In this document: positions 41,929 to 50,210 of the stretch, one piece after another
How positions within the stretch are numbered: the first letter of the stretch is position 1
How the letters are laid out: every line of letters begins with the position of its first letter
DNA from: Fimbriimonadaceae bacterium
Lineage (GTDB): Bacteria; Armatimonadota; Fimbriimonadia; Fimbriimonadales; Fimbriimonadaceae
Direction: 5' to 3'
Assembly: GCA_020847855.1 (NCBI GenBank)
Contig: JADLBH010000037.1
Span: 248,001-312,000, forward strand
Length of the DNA: 64,000 nt
Translations under genes and position numbers: made by a program
Notes under the pieces: model-generated
Seen by the model: the letters and a program-made list of their open reading frames with translations, nothing else
The model's database searches: none
Told to the model about the DNA's origin: nothing

Positions 41929-42749
41929 CCTCCACCGCCTTCCTTGACTTCCGCGCTCCCTGGGGCTCCTTGGGCCTGGATCCGATCCACGGTGTAGTCT
42001 TCCTTGAAGTTGACCGTGACCCGATTCAGGCCAGACATCGTCCCCTCGAAGCCAGGCCCATCCTCGGGCACGTCCTTGGCGTCTATCGTCACCGCGCCGG
42101 TGATGACCAAGCGGCGACTGGAACGGTCGTATTCCAAGCGGTTGCCTTGGATCGTCATGTCGCGCATGGTCAGCCCGTTCTTGGTGTTCACGATTCGGAT
42201 CGTGGAGCGAGCCGCGACCGTGACTCCGCGCAAGGGGTCCTTGCCTTGAGCCTCCAAGGGGTCCAGCCGCACAGTGCCGGCAGAAGAGGTGACCGTCACA
42301 GTCCGCAAGCCGCCGTCGGTGGAAGTCGCCTTGTTGGTCAGGGTGAAGGCACCGGGCAGGGCCACGACGGCTTCCGACTGGCTTGCCGTGAGGTTCAGAG
42401 TCTCGGAGACCACGACAGTGCCACCGCCGCTTGCCGACTCCACCTCCACTCGCGCCGCCCCCTTCATGGTGCCCTCCCTGAGCCGCATCGCGCCGCCGCG
42501 GGGTTGGGCGACCTTGGCGTCCAGGGTTCGACAGGAGAAGGTCAGGCCTTGATCCAGAGACTGTCCCCGAACCGGGTTCCCCGAAGCGGCAAACTCAAAG
42601 CCACCAGGGGTGAACTGAATCCCGGTCGAAAGAAAGCCCCAAACCTTGAAGCGGCCCTTCTTGTCTTCCAGCATGGGCTTGGTCGCCTGCTGGGCCACCG
42701 CCGTGAAGGCGAGCAAGGTCAGAACGAGAGCGAGGGAGCGTGGAATCAT
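41925..42749 (-). CDS. LptA/OstA-like periplasmic LPS-bridge protein
   Basis: A 274-residue exported protein with a signal peptide (SLALVLTLLAFTAVAQ) and beta-jellyroll repeats of the OstA/LptA type: KVWGFLSTGIQFTPGGFEF, GAMRLREGTMKGAARVEV, NRLEYDRSSRRLVITGAVTIDAKDV. It would form the hydrophobic bridge carrying LPS through the periplasm. It lies between LptC-like and lptB genes, overlapping both by four bases. Sequence is divergent from proteobacterial LptA, as usual outside that phylum. Confidence 0.85.
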   Translation of the reverse strand: MIPRSLALVLTLLAFTAVAQQATKPMLEDKKGRFKVWGFLSTGIQFTPGGFEFAASGNPVRGQSLDQGLTFSCRTLDAKVAQPRGGAMRLREGTMKGAARVEVESASGGGTVVVSETLNLTASQSEAVVALPGAFTLTNKATSTDGGLRTVTVTSSAGTVRLDPLEAQGKDPLRGVTVAARSTIRIVNTKNGLTMRDMTIQGNRLEYDRSSRRLVITGAVTIDAKDVPEDGPGFEGTMSGLNRVTVNFKEDYTVDRIQAQGAPGSAEVKEGGGG

Positions 42750-43282
42750 GGGAACCGGTCAGGGGTAGCGACCCGCTGGAGGTCGGGGGTGGCGCAAAGA
42801 TTCGCGAAAGGGCCGAACTTCCACTCCGTTGACGATACCGTGACACGGCCCGTCGCCTCGATCCGATCGCCTCCGTCCTGGTACCGAATGGAATCCGCGC
42901 GCATCGCGATCCCTCCTTCCGAGTCCTTGACCACCACGTTCCCTTCCGCATGGACTAGACGCCTCACTTGGTCCACCGTGCCGCGATCCGCACGAAAGCG
43001 AGACTTGAGCTTGCCTGCCTCAAAGATCTCTCCGTCCACAACCCGGAGTTGGGAAGAGCCCACGCCTTCCCCCACCTTGATGTCCGAGGAGGCGGCCCGC
43101 ACCACGAACGCGGTCTCGCCCTTCTCGTTCTTGGCCAAAACCTCCACCTTTCCCGTGGCAAGCGTCGTGGTGCCGTTGTCCGACTTGGGCGGTGGGAGGG
43201 ATGTGTTCTCGGGCTTGCGAGAGCGCTGGGGGGCACAGGAGGCCAGAGGGATGAGGGCAGCGAGCGCGACCATCCACCTCAC
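42746..43282 (-). CDS. LptC-like lipoprotein
   Basis: A 178-residue protein with a lipoprotein signal (lipobox LASC near residue 15) followed by an LptC-type jellyroll: EVLAKNEKGETAFVVRAASSDI, QLRVVDGEIFEAGKLKSRFRADRGTVDQ, NVVVKDSEGGIAMRADSIRYQDGGDRIEATGRV. Classic LptC is anchored by a transmembrane helix; a lipid anchor is a common variant elsewhere. It links the LptBF complex to LptA. The GTG at 43282 overlaps rlmN's stop as GTGA. Confidence 0.82.
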   Translation of the reverse strand: MRWMVALAALIPLASCAPQRSRKPENTSLPPPKSDNGTTTLATGKVEVLAKNEKGETAFVVRAASSDIKVGEGVGSSQLRVVDGEIFEAGKLKSRFRADRGTVDQVRRLVHAEGNVVVKDSEGGIAMRADSIRYQDGGDRIEATGRVTVSSTEWKFGPFANLCATPDLQRVATPDRFP

Positions 43283-44346
43283 GTGACCATCCCCAGTTGG
43301 GACGTGCGGTGCCGGCCGAAGCGGGCCCGGTGCTCGCCGGCAAGCTGGCCGCACGCAGCCGCGATCTCGTGGCCCCGCTCTTGCCGCTGGGTCACGTTCA
43401 CACCCTCTGATTCCAAAATCGTCCGATATGCGGCGATGGCGTCCCGCGTTGGCCGCGCAAACCCCTGCTCGGTGTCCACGAAGTTGAACGGGATGAGGTT
43501 GACGACGCACGGCAGCTTGCGAACCAACTTCGCGACCGTTCTCGCTTGGTCCGGCTGGTCCGTCACGCCTTGGATCAAGAGGATCTCGAAGGTGACCTTC
43601 CGGCCGGTCTTCGCCTGGTACTCGCGCACTGCGGAGACGGTCTCGGCCACGGGCCACCGGCGATTCACCGGCATGAGGCGCGCACGGGTGTCGTCGTCGG
43701 GCGCGTGGAGGGAGAGGGCAAGGTGGATCGGGAGCTTACGCTCGGCCAGGCTGCGGATTTGAGGGACGATCCCCACCGTCGAGATCGTCACGTGCCTGCG
43801 GCTCATCCCCACCTCGTCCGCCAGAATCTCGACCGCCCGCAAGACGTTTTCCGTGTTCAAGAGCGGCTCGCCCATACCCATGAAGACGACGTGACTGATC
43901 CTTCGCGCGGCCGTGGCCTGAAGGAGCAACACCTGGCCCACGATCTCGCCCACGCTGAGGTTGCGCTCAAATCCGCCAAGCCCGGTCGCACAGAACGTGC
44001 AGGCCATCGGGCAGCCGACCTGCGAACTGATGCAGCAAGAGACCCTTCTCTCGAACGGGAGCAGGACGCACTCGAACACGTTCCCGTCGCCCCCGTGGGT
44101 GAGGAGCTTGACCACTCCGTCCGCGGCGTCCTTCCTCCCCGCGGCGTGCAAGGGGTTAGTGCGCCAGCCTTCGGCAAGCGCCTTCCGGAGTGCCGCCGGT
44201 AGTACCGACACACTGCGGACATCCGCCACAGCGTCCCGATAGATCGCTTGCGACAGCTGGCGGCCGCGATATGCCCTCGCTCCAAGCTCGACGACAAGCT
44301 CGGTGAGCTCGCCGGTGGTCCGTCCTACCAGCGAAGGGGCTCCCAC
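43279..44346 (-). CDS. rlmN: 23S rRNA (adenine2503-C2)-methyltransferase RlmN
   Basis: A 355-residue radical-SAM methyltransferase. The CX3CX2C cluster motif is C112-C116-C119 (GCPMACTFCATG), with MGMGEPLLN and RRHVTISTVGIVP following. The methyl-carrier cysteine of the C-terminus is present in AAACGQLAGEH. It dual-methylates A2503 of 23S rRNA and A37 of some tRNAs. The GTG start follows a TAGAAT by seven bases. It heads the operon running into lptC/A/B/F, an odd pairing of rRNA modification with LPS export. Confidence 0.96.
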   Translation of the reverse strand: MGAPSLVGRTTGELTELVVELGARAYRGRQLSQAIYRDAVADVRSVSVLPAALRKALAEGWRTNPLHAAGRKDAADGVVKLLTHGGDGNVFECVLLPFERRVSCCISSQVGCPMACTFCATGLGGFERNLSVGEIVGQVLLLQATAARRISHVVFMGMGEPLLNTENVLRAVEILADEVGMSRRHVTISTVGIVPQIRSLAERKLPIHLALSLHAPDDDTRARLMPVNRRWPVAETVSAVREYQAKTGRKVTFEILLIQGVTDQPDQARTVAKLVRKLPCVVNLIPFNFVDTEQGFARPTRDAIAAYRTILESEGVNVTQRQERGHEIAAACGQLAGEHRARFGRHRTSQLGMVT

Positions 44347-44353
44347 AGGTTCA

Positions 44354-44359
44354 ATTCTA
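44354..44359 (-). promoter_or_regulatory. Putative -10 (TAGAAT) of the rlmN-lpt operon
   Basis: TAGAAT ends seven bases before the GTG at 44346. It is the only promoter-like element ahead of the six coupled genes down to DUF3084. Confidence 0.6.
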
Positions 44360-44433
44360 CCTCACAGCACAGCGCAGGCCCCCACGCCCGACCACGGCCC
44401 CAGGCTTGGAACGCGAACCGCGCTTCAAGGGTA

Positions 44434-44439
44434 TAGATT
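44434..44439 (+). promoter_or_regulatory. Putative -10 (TAGATT) of the htrA-like gene
   Basis: TAGATT ends 11 bases before the ATG at 44451, within TATAGATTAG. No Shine-Dalgarno sequence. Confidence 0.45.
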
Positions 44440-44450
44440 AGGTACGAGCG

Positions 44451-45608
44451 ATGCAAACGAAGAGACTTCTCCTGACGGTCGTCCTCACCGCGGTTTCCGC
44501 GTTTGTGGGGGTCTTGGCGGCCGTGAAGCTCCTGCCAGGGAACCCCGTTCTGGGCGAGGCACAACCCGCCAAGCGTGCGGCCGGCGTGCTGCTTCCGGCG
44601 GCGAACGGTACCACAGCCGACTTCCGGGGCGCTGTCAAGGCCATCCTCCCCAGCGTGGTGAGCATTGACACGATCGAGGAGGGCACGAACTTCTTCAACG
44701 AGCGGATTCGACGCAAGGCGCAGTCGGGCTCGGGGGTCGTGACCACCGAGGATGGATACATTGTGACGAACGCCCACGTCGTGCTCCTCGAGACCTTCGG
44801 TGGGGAGAAGAGACCGGCAGACGGTGTCAACGTGACTCTCTCCGATGGCCGGGTCGTCAGCGCAAAGATCGTCGGTGTGGACACTCGTAGCGACCTTGCC
44901 GTCTTGAAGGTGGCCGCCAAGAACCTCGTCCCCATCGCGATGGGGGACAGTTCCGGTCTCGAGGTCGGCCAGTGGGTCGTGGCCGTCGGCAACCCGCTCG
45001 GCTACGAGAACACGGTGAGCGTCGGGGTGGTCAGCAGTATCAATCGTCCGCTGCCCATGGGCGATCAGGCCGTCTTCATTGACGGGATCCAGACCGACGC
45101 CGCGATCAACATGGGCAACAGCGGCGGTGCCCTTTGTGACGCCGATGGCCGACTCGTTGGGATCAACACCGCCATCGCTAGCATCGGCGGAGGCAACATC
45201 GGCCTCGCGTTCGCCATCCCTGTGAAGAGGATGCGGACGGTTATGGAAGACATCATCAAGGTAGGTCGGCCCGTCTACGGCACTCTCGGTGTGCGCGTCT
45301 ACCAGCCGTACAGCATCATTCGCGACCCTCGGCGACGGGAGCAGTTGAAGGAACTGACCCACTCGCCCACCGAGCCGCCGGAGAACGGGATCATCCTGGA
45401 CGAGATAGACCCGGCAGGCGGGGCGGCCAAGGCAGGGCTCGCGCCCCTCGACGTGGTCACCGAGATGGACGGCAAGCCCATCAACTCGATCGAGGACTTC
45501 CTCATCGTCCTCTCGCCAAAGCGCCCTGGGGACACCGTCGAACTCACCGTTTGGTCAAAAGGCAAGGTGAAGAAGGTCGCGGCCAAGCTCGAGGACGCGA
45601 GCCAATAG
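44451..45608 (+). CDS. HtrA/DegP-type serine protease with PDZ domain
   Basis: A 385-residue S1C protease with an N-terminal membrane anchor or signal (LLLTVVLTAVSAFVGVLAAV). The catalytic triad is H109 (VTNAHVV), D148 (TRSDLAVL) and S224 (MGNSGGAL). A PDZ domain occupies about 275-380 (GIILDEIDPAGGAAKAGL, TEMDGKPINSIEDFL). It degrades or refolds damaged envelope proteins in the periplasm. The position next to the LPS-export operon and an ATPase is in keeping with envelope quality control. Confidence 0.94.
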   Translation: MQTKRLLLTVVLTAVSAFVGVLAAVKLLPGNPVLGEAQPAKRAAGVLLPAANGTTADFRGAVKAILPSVVSIDTIEEGTNFFNERIRRKAQSGSGVVTTEDGYIVTNAHVVLLETFGGEKRPADGVNVTLSDGRVVSAKIVGVDTRSDLAVLKVAAKNLVPIAMGDSSGLEVGQWVVAVGNPLGYENTVSVGVVSSINRPLPMGDQAVFIDGIQTDAAINMGNSGGALCDADGRLVGINTAIASIGGGNIGLAFAIPVKRMRTVMEDIIKVGRPVYGTLGVRVYQPYSIIRDPRRREQLKELTHSPTEPPENGIILDEIDPAGGAAKAGLAPLDVVTEMDGKPINSIEDFLIVLSPKRPGDTVELTVWSKGKVKKVAAKLEDASQ

Positions 45609-45685
45609 GCACCGTCCCGGGCCGTGCGCCCCGCTACCCAGACCCAACTGTGCCGCCAACGTCGTCCAAACATTCAGAGCAACCC

Positions 45686-47230
45686 ATGTCACGCAACGCA
45701 GAAGGAGTCACCGAACTCCTCGATGTGCTCCCGCCGGTGATCCGTGAGAGGCTCCTTGCCTCGCCCGACATGAACGACCTGGTCGAGGTGGTGCTGGATT
45801 ACGGCAGGCCCGCGGAAGCGCGGTACATGACCTCCGTGGAGAGGTGGCCCGGCACGATCATCACCGAGCACGACATCGAGCACGTCGTCAAGAACGTCGG
45901 CGAGTTTGGCGGGGACAACCGCGCAGGCATCGAAAGAACCCTCCACCGAATCTCGTGCATCCGGAACCGGGGCAAAAAGGTCATCGGCCTGACCTGCAGG
46001 GTGGGCAGGGCCCTCGAAGGCACGATCGACATCATTGACGACATCGTACGGAGCGGCAACTCGATCTTGATCTTGGGTCGGCCAGGGATCGGCAAAACGA
46101 CCAAGCTGCGGGAAGTGGCCAGAGTCTTGGCCGACGAGGTCAACCGCCGGGTCGTGATCGTGGACACCTCGAACGAGATCGGCGGGGACGGCGACGTGCC
46201 CCACCCCGCGGTGGGAACCGCTCGCAGAATGCAAGTGCCGAACCCCTCCGAGCAGCACGCGGTGATGATCGAGGCGGTTGAGAACCACATGCCCGAGGTT
46301 ATCGTGATTGACGAGATCGGGAACCAAGCCGAGGCAGAGGCGGCGCGAACCATCGCGGAGCGCGGGGTCCAGCTCATCGCCACCGCCCACGGCCAAACGC
46401 TCGAGAACCTGATGCTCAACCCTTCGCTCTGCGACCTCGTGGGCGGGATCCAGGCCGTCACTCTGAGCGATGACGAAGCGCGGCGCCGAGGGACCCAAAA
46501 GACCGTGCTCGAGCGCAAGGCCCCGCCGACGTTCGAAGTCGTGATCGAATTGGTGGACTACGACCGGCTCGCGGTTCACCATAACGTTCAACGCACCGTG
46601 GACCTCATGCTCCGTGGCGTGCAGCCCAAGCCCGAGATTCGGGTTCGGACCGCTTCCGGAAAGGTGGAGGTGGTCCACGGAAGCCAGCTCGATGCCACCG
46701 TGGACGAACCGGGATTCGACCAGCCGATCCCTGCCTTGGCACGCTCGGAGCCCACGGCAGACGTCCCCGTGCCCCCAGTGCGGATCTATCCGTTCGGAAT
46801 CGCCCGGACGCGCCTCGAGCGCGCGATCCGCGAGAAGCAAGCCAACGCCGTGATCACAGGCGATCCCCACCAAGCCGACGCCGTGATCGCCCTCCGCTGG
46901 AGCTCCCAGTCCCGGCCAGGCAAGCTCCGTGAGACCGCACGGTCGGTGCCGACCGTAGTCGTCCGTTCCAATGCGTTCAGCGCGATCTCTGCGGCGCTCG
47001 ACGATGTGCTCCAAGGGCGCGAAAGCTCCGTCCCGAGCGGCCTCGTGGACGAGGTTCATGCGGCGATCGAGGCGGTGATCCAAACCGGTAAGCCGGTCGA
47101 GCTTTCGCCTAGGGATGCCCCGGCGAGAAAGGTCCAGCACCAGATCGTCGAGTCTCGCCATCTGGCGAGCGAGGCGGTCGGACGGGAGCCCAACCGAAGG
47201 ATTCGCGTGCTTCCCGTCCGCGTTTCCTAG
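45686..47230 (+). CDS. R3H-domain AAA ATPase (SpoIIIAA/Ycf45-like)
   Basis: A 514-residue ATPase. An N-terminal region (LLDVLPPVIRERL..., VLDYGRPAEARY) precedes an AAA core with Walker A GRPGIGKT (131-138), VIVDTSNEIGGDGDVPHPAVGTARRM, Walker B VIVIDEIG and IATAHGQTLENL. This is the SpoIIIAA/Ycf45 pattern. A region of unclear fold (about 300-450) leads to a C-terminal R3H nucleic-acid-binding domain (KVQHQIVESRHLASEAVGREPNRRI). The family is found in cyanobacteria, plastids and related bacteria, with unknown substrate; RNA or single-stranded DNA binding is implied by R3H. There is no clear Shine-Dalgarno sequence before the ATG. Confidence 0.9.
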   Translation: MSRNAEGVTELLDVLPPVIRERLLASPDMNDLVEVVLDYGRPAEARYMTSVERWPGTIITEHDIEHVVKNVGEFGGDNRAGIERTLHRISCIRNRGKKVIGLTCRVGRALEGTIDIIDDIVRSGNSILILGRPGIGKTTKLREVARVLADEVNRRVVIVDTSNEIGGDGDVPHPAVGTARRMQVPNPSEQHAVMIEAVENHMPEVIVIDEIGNQAEAEAARTIAERGVQLIATAHGQTLENLMLNPSLCDLVGGIQAVTLSDDEARRRGTQKTVLERKAPPTFEVVIELVDYDRLAVHHNVQRTVDLMLRGVQPKPEIRVRTASGKVEVVHGSQLDATVDEPGFDQPIPALARSEPTADVPVPPVRIYPFGIARTRLERAIREKQANAVITGDPHQADAVIALRWSSQSRPGKLRETARSVPTVVVRSNAFSAISAALDDVLQGRESSVPSGLVDEVHAAIEAVIQTGKPVELSPRDAPARKVQHQIVESRHLASEAVGREPNRRIRVLPVRVS

Positions 47231-47231
47231 C

Positions 47232-47237
47232 TATACT
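47232..47237 (+). promoter_or_regulatory. Putative -10 (TATACT) of the VOC gene
   Basis: TATACT ends five bases before the ATG at 47243, just after the R3H gene's stop. Confidence 0.55.
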
Positions 47238-47242
47238 CGGCC

Positions 47243-47626
47243 ATGGCCGCAAGACTCGACGCCGTAGGGATCGTCGTCCGAGACCTGGCCCGCAGCGTAG
47301 AGTTCTATCGCCTTCTGGGCCTCGACTTTCCGGGGGGCGATGTAGAAGACCATGTTGAAGCCACCACGGCGAGCGGCCTCCGGGTGATGCTCGACAGCGA
47401 AGAGACGATCCTCAGCTTCGACCCCGATTGGAAACGGCCGCAAGGCAACAGTATCGGCCTCGCGTTCCTGTGCGACTCCCCTGCCGAGGTGGACGAGATC
47501 TTCGCTCTCTTGGTGGGCGCGGGCGCCGTGCCGCACAAGAAGCCTTGGGACGCGTTCTGGGGGCAAAGGTACGCCCAAGTCCGCGATCCCGACGGGCACA
47601 CGGTAGACCTCTTCGCCAGCCTTTAG
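47243..47626 (+). CDS. VOC-superfamily (glyoxalase/bleomycin-resistance-like) protein
   Basis: A 127-residue protein with two beta-alpha-beta-beta-beta modules: AVGIVVRDLARSVEFYRLLGL in the first, and AEVDEIFALLVGAG...WGQRYAQVRDPDGHTVDLFA in the second. The RDPDGH ending is the usual VOC signature with a potential metal-binding histidine. The fold covers lyases, isomerases and binding proteins, so activity is open. Its TAG stop overlaps the TAA stop of the convergent SPFH gene (TTAG at 47623-47626). Confidence 0.87.
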   Translation: MAARLDAVGIVVRDLARSVEFYRLLGLDFPGGDVEDHVEATTASGLRVMLDSEETILSFDPDWKRPQGNSIGLAFLCDSPAEVDEIFALLVGAGAVPHKKPWDAFWGQRYAQVRDPDGHTVDLFASL

Positions 47627-48915
47627 GGTTGCTCCGGCGGCTCAGAAGCCTCCACATAGCGAACCTCGACCGGGCCGTCTTCCGACTTTTGTGCCCCGAG
47701 GTTCCTCACCTTCTCCGCAAGGTCTATGCCGAAGACTTCCTTGATCTGCTCGTTAGCCCGGTACAGCGACGCGGCCTCCGACTTTCCGCTCGATCCACCC
47801 AAAACCGTAAGCCGGTCAATCTTCGTATCGGCGATCGTGTCCGTCACGATCTTCAGCACCGGTTGAAGCTTCTGCATGACCAGGATCTCGCGCGCTCGTG
47901 GGCCCGCGCTCTCCCACGCCTCGGCGAGCTTGGTCAGGGCCTCCGCTCGAGCCCGCCCCTCTTCCACGATCGTCGCGACGTCGGCAGACGCCTCCTGCTC
48001 CATGGCCTTGCAGTTCGCCTCCGCCACAGCGATCACGTCGGCTTGAAGCTTCATGCGCACTTGCTCGATGCGCGCGCCCTGAACCTTGAGCTCGGCCCCG
48101 GCCTGGGCCACGAGCGCGGCGACCGCCGACTTCTCTTCCGCAACCAAGGCCGCCCGGCGGGTCTCGGCGTCCGTCAAGCGTTTGCCCGCGTCCGCGGTGG
48201 CCACATTGGTCTCGGCTGCGATCTGGGCCTGCGCCTCTTGCAGCAGGTTCTCGGCCCGCCGGATCTCACTTGCGGCCCGTGCCTCGGCCTCTGCGATCCG
48301 TGCGCTCGCGATGAGAGATGCGTTCCGAATCCGGCCAATGGAATCGAGATACCGCACGTCGTCCGTCATGTTTTGGATCTTGAGGGAGTCAACGACCAAC
48401 CCGAGCGCCGTCATGTCCTGCTCGACCTCTTGAACCAACTTCTCATTGAAGAGATTGCGATCCTCGTTGATCTCTTCGGGGGTCAAGGTAGCCAAGACCC
48501 CGCGCAAGGAACCCTCGAGCGTGGCTTTGGCGATCCCCATGATCTCAGCGCGGGTCTTGCCGAGAAATCGCTCGATCGCATTGTTCAGCACCGGTTCGAA
48601 GCCGGCGACCTTGACGTTCGCGACGCCCTGGACGTTGAGGGGCACGCCGCCTTTGGCATAGGCACCCGACGCGCTGAGCTCGATGATCATGTTCGTGAGA
48701 TCGAGTTGGTCCACCCGCTCGATGAACGGGATCCGAAGCATGTTCCCCCCCTTGAGGATTCGGTACCCCAGCCGCCGGCCCCCCACCATTCGCCGAGTGC
48801 CGCTGAAGATGTACACCCGGTTCGGCGGACAGACATAGAACAGCGTCCGCAGGTTCAGCAAGAGCAGGATGAGGAGGACACCGACCGTTCCGGCCAAGAA
48901 GAGCGCAATGTTCAC
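47623..48915 (-). CDS. SPFH/flotillin-like membrane scaffold protein (second of pair)
   Basis: A 430-residue protein. An N-terminal membrane segment (IALFLAGTVGVLLILLLLNL) is followed by an SPFH/band-7 domain (FYVCPPNRVYIFSG..., RIPFIERVDQLDLTNMIIEL, LEGSLRGVLATLTPEEINEDR). A long alanine/glutamate-rich coiled coil (about 230-350, ASARIAEAEARAASEIRRAENLL) leads to a flotillin-like C-terminus. It would oligomerise into membrane microdomains. The GTG start overlaps the stop of the other SPFH gene as GTGA. The tail DGPVEVRYVEASEPPEQP is likely unstructured. Confidence 0.88.
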   Translation of the reverse strand: MNIALFLAGTVGVLLILLLLNLRTLFYVCPPNRVYIFSGTRRMVGGRRLGYRILKGGNMLRIPFIERVDQLDLTNMIIELSASGAYAKGGVPLNVQGVANVKVAGFEPVLNNAIERFLGKTRAEIMGIAKATLEGSLRGVLATLTPEEINEDRNLFNEKLVQEVEQDMTALGLVVDSLKIQNMTDDVRYLDSIGRIRNASLIASARIAEAEARAASEIRRAENLLQEAQAQIAAETNVATADAGKRLTDAETRRAALVAEEKSAVAALVAQAGAELKVQGARIEQVRMKLQADVIAVAEANCKAMEQEASADVATIVEEGRARAEALTKLAEAWESAGPRAREILVMQKLQPVLKIVTDTIADTKIDRLTVLGGSSGKSEAASLYRANEQIKEVFGIDLAEKVRNLGAQKSEDGPVEVRYVEASEPPEQP

Positions 48916-50210
48916 TTCGATGCCTCCTGGGTCCGGCCAGAGACTGTGCCGGGCACGTCCACCCCGGTGGCGGTCTCCAATGCCTGAAAGACTGCGTTGA
49001 GCATCCCTGGGTACGCCGTCAAGTAGTTCGGCAGGGCCTTGCCGTCCCCGGAGTCGAGAACATGGATGGACTGCACCTTCACCTTCGTGATCCCTTCCGC
49101 GGCGCGAGCGATCAGGTTCTCCAGGTCCTCGATCACCGCGATCTGTCGCGCGCTCGGGCCGGCCTTGGCCCATGCGGCCTGAAGGGCGTCCAACGATTCG
49201 CCCATGGCTCGTCCCTTCTCGCGCACGGCTGCCGCTTGCCCTCGGGCGGCGAGCTCCGCACCCCGACGAGCGGCCTCGGCGGGGAGAACGGTATCGGCCT
49301 CAAGCCGAATCGCCTCCACTTGCGCACGCAAGGCTTGTAGCTCTTGTTCGGCGGTGGCTCTGGCCTCTCGTGCGGCCGCCGTGGTCCGTTCTTCTTCGGA
49401 GCGAACCTGTGCCTCCAAGTCCGCCTTGAGCCTTCGCAGCTCGTTGCGCAGCTGGGCCACCTGTCTCTCCGTCTCCGCCATCTTGACTTGGGAACTGCCT
49501 ACTGCCTTGGCCTCGCTTTGCTCGGCGTCGCGCTTGGCATCGGACTCGGCGATCTCGGCTTGCTGCACGACGAGCGCGATCGCCTTGCGCCCGGTGGCGT
49601 CCAAGTACCCGATCTCGTCGCTCACGTGAAGGATCTTGAGCGTGTCGAGGTGGAGTCCCAGCTTGGCCAGGTCCGCCTCCGACTCAGCAGCCAACTCCTC
49701 GGCAAAGGTCAGACGGTCCTCGTTCACCTGCTCCGGCGTGAGTGTCGCAACAACGCCACGCAGATGCCCCTCGAGGGTCTCTTTCGCCACCCTTCGAATC
49801 TCCTCCACGTCCCGGTTCAAGAACCGCTCCACCGCGTTCCCGATGGTCGTGTCGTTGCTCGAGATTTTTACGTTGGCGATTGCCTCCACGTTCATCGCGA
49901 TACCCCCGCTCGAATAAGCGTTGTGGACGCCGATGGGAACCTCCATCAGGGACAGAGACATCCTATCCACCCGGTTGATGCCAGGGATCGCGAACGCCCG
50001 GCCCCCGATCACGGGGAAGAACCCTTGCGTCTTGCCCCCGATCTGCCGGCGGCGGCCCAGGCCGGAAACGATCAGAACCTCGTTCGGGCCACAGATCTTC
50101 AGGAAGAGCTTCACAATGATCGCGACCAGGATCAGGAGGATCGGCGCGAAGGCCGCGCCAAGGATCAGGGAACCATAGGCCCCCAGTTGATTGAGAATGG
50201 TTTCGGGCAT
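48912..50210 (-). CDS. SPFH/flotillin-like membrane scaffold protein (first of pair)
   Basis: A 432-residue flotillin-like protein: membrane segment (GSLILGAAFAPILLILVAIIVKLF), SPFH domain (ICGPNEVLIVSGLGRRRQIGGKTQGFFPVIGGRAFAIP pattern, LEGHLRGVVATLTPEQVNEDR) and an extended coiled coil rich in EA repeats. It is clearly paralogous to the next gene and of nearly equal length, so the two probably form a hetero-oligomer. Its ATG shares a base with the NfeD-like stop (TGATG). NfeD-SPFH pairing is a well-known functional unit; a second SPFH subunit is less common. Confidence 0.88.
   Translation of the reverse strand: MPETILNQLGAYGSLILGAAFAPILLILVAIIVKLFLKICGPNEVLIVSGLGRRRQIGGKTQGFFPVIGGRAFAIPGINRVDRMSLSLMEVPIGVHNAYSSGGIAMNVEAIANVKISSNDTTIGNAVERFLNRDVEEIRRVAKETLEGHLRGVVATLTPEQVNEDRLTFAEELAAESEADLAKLGLHLDTLKILHVSDEIGYLDATGRKAIALVVQQAEIAESDAKRDAEQSEAKAVGSSQVKMAETERQVAQLRNELRRLKADLEAQVRSEEERTTAAAREARATAEQELQALRAQVEAIRLEADTVLPAEAARRGAELAARGQAAAVREKGRAMGESLDALQAAWAKAGPSARQIAVIEDLENLIARAAEGITKVKVQSIHVLDSGDGKALPNYLTAYPGMLNAVFQALETATGVDVPGTVSGRTQEASK

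Noticed and set aside
45689-47161. A 490-codon minus-strand frame opposite the R3H ATPase
   Set aside because: Its composition is rich in His, Arg and Asp without motifs, while the plus strand has Walker motifs and an R3H domain.
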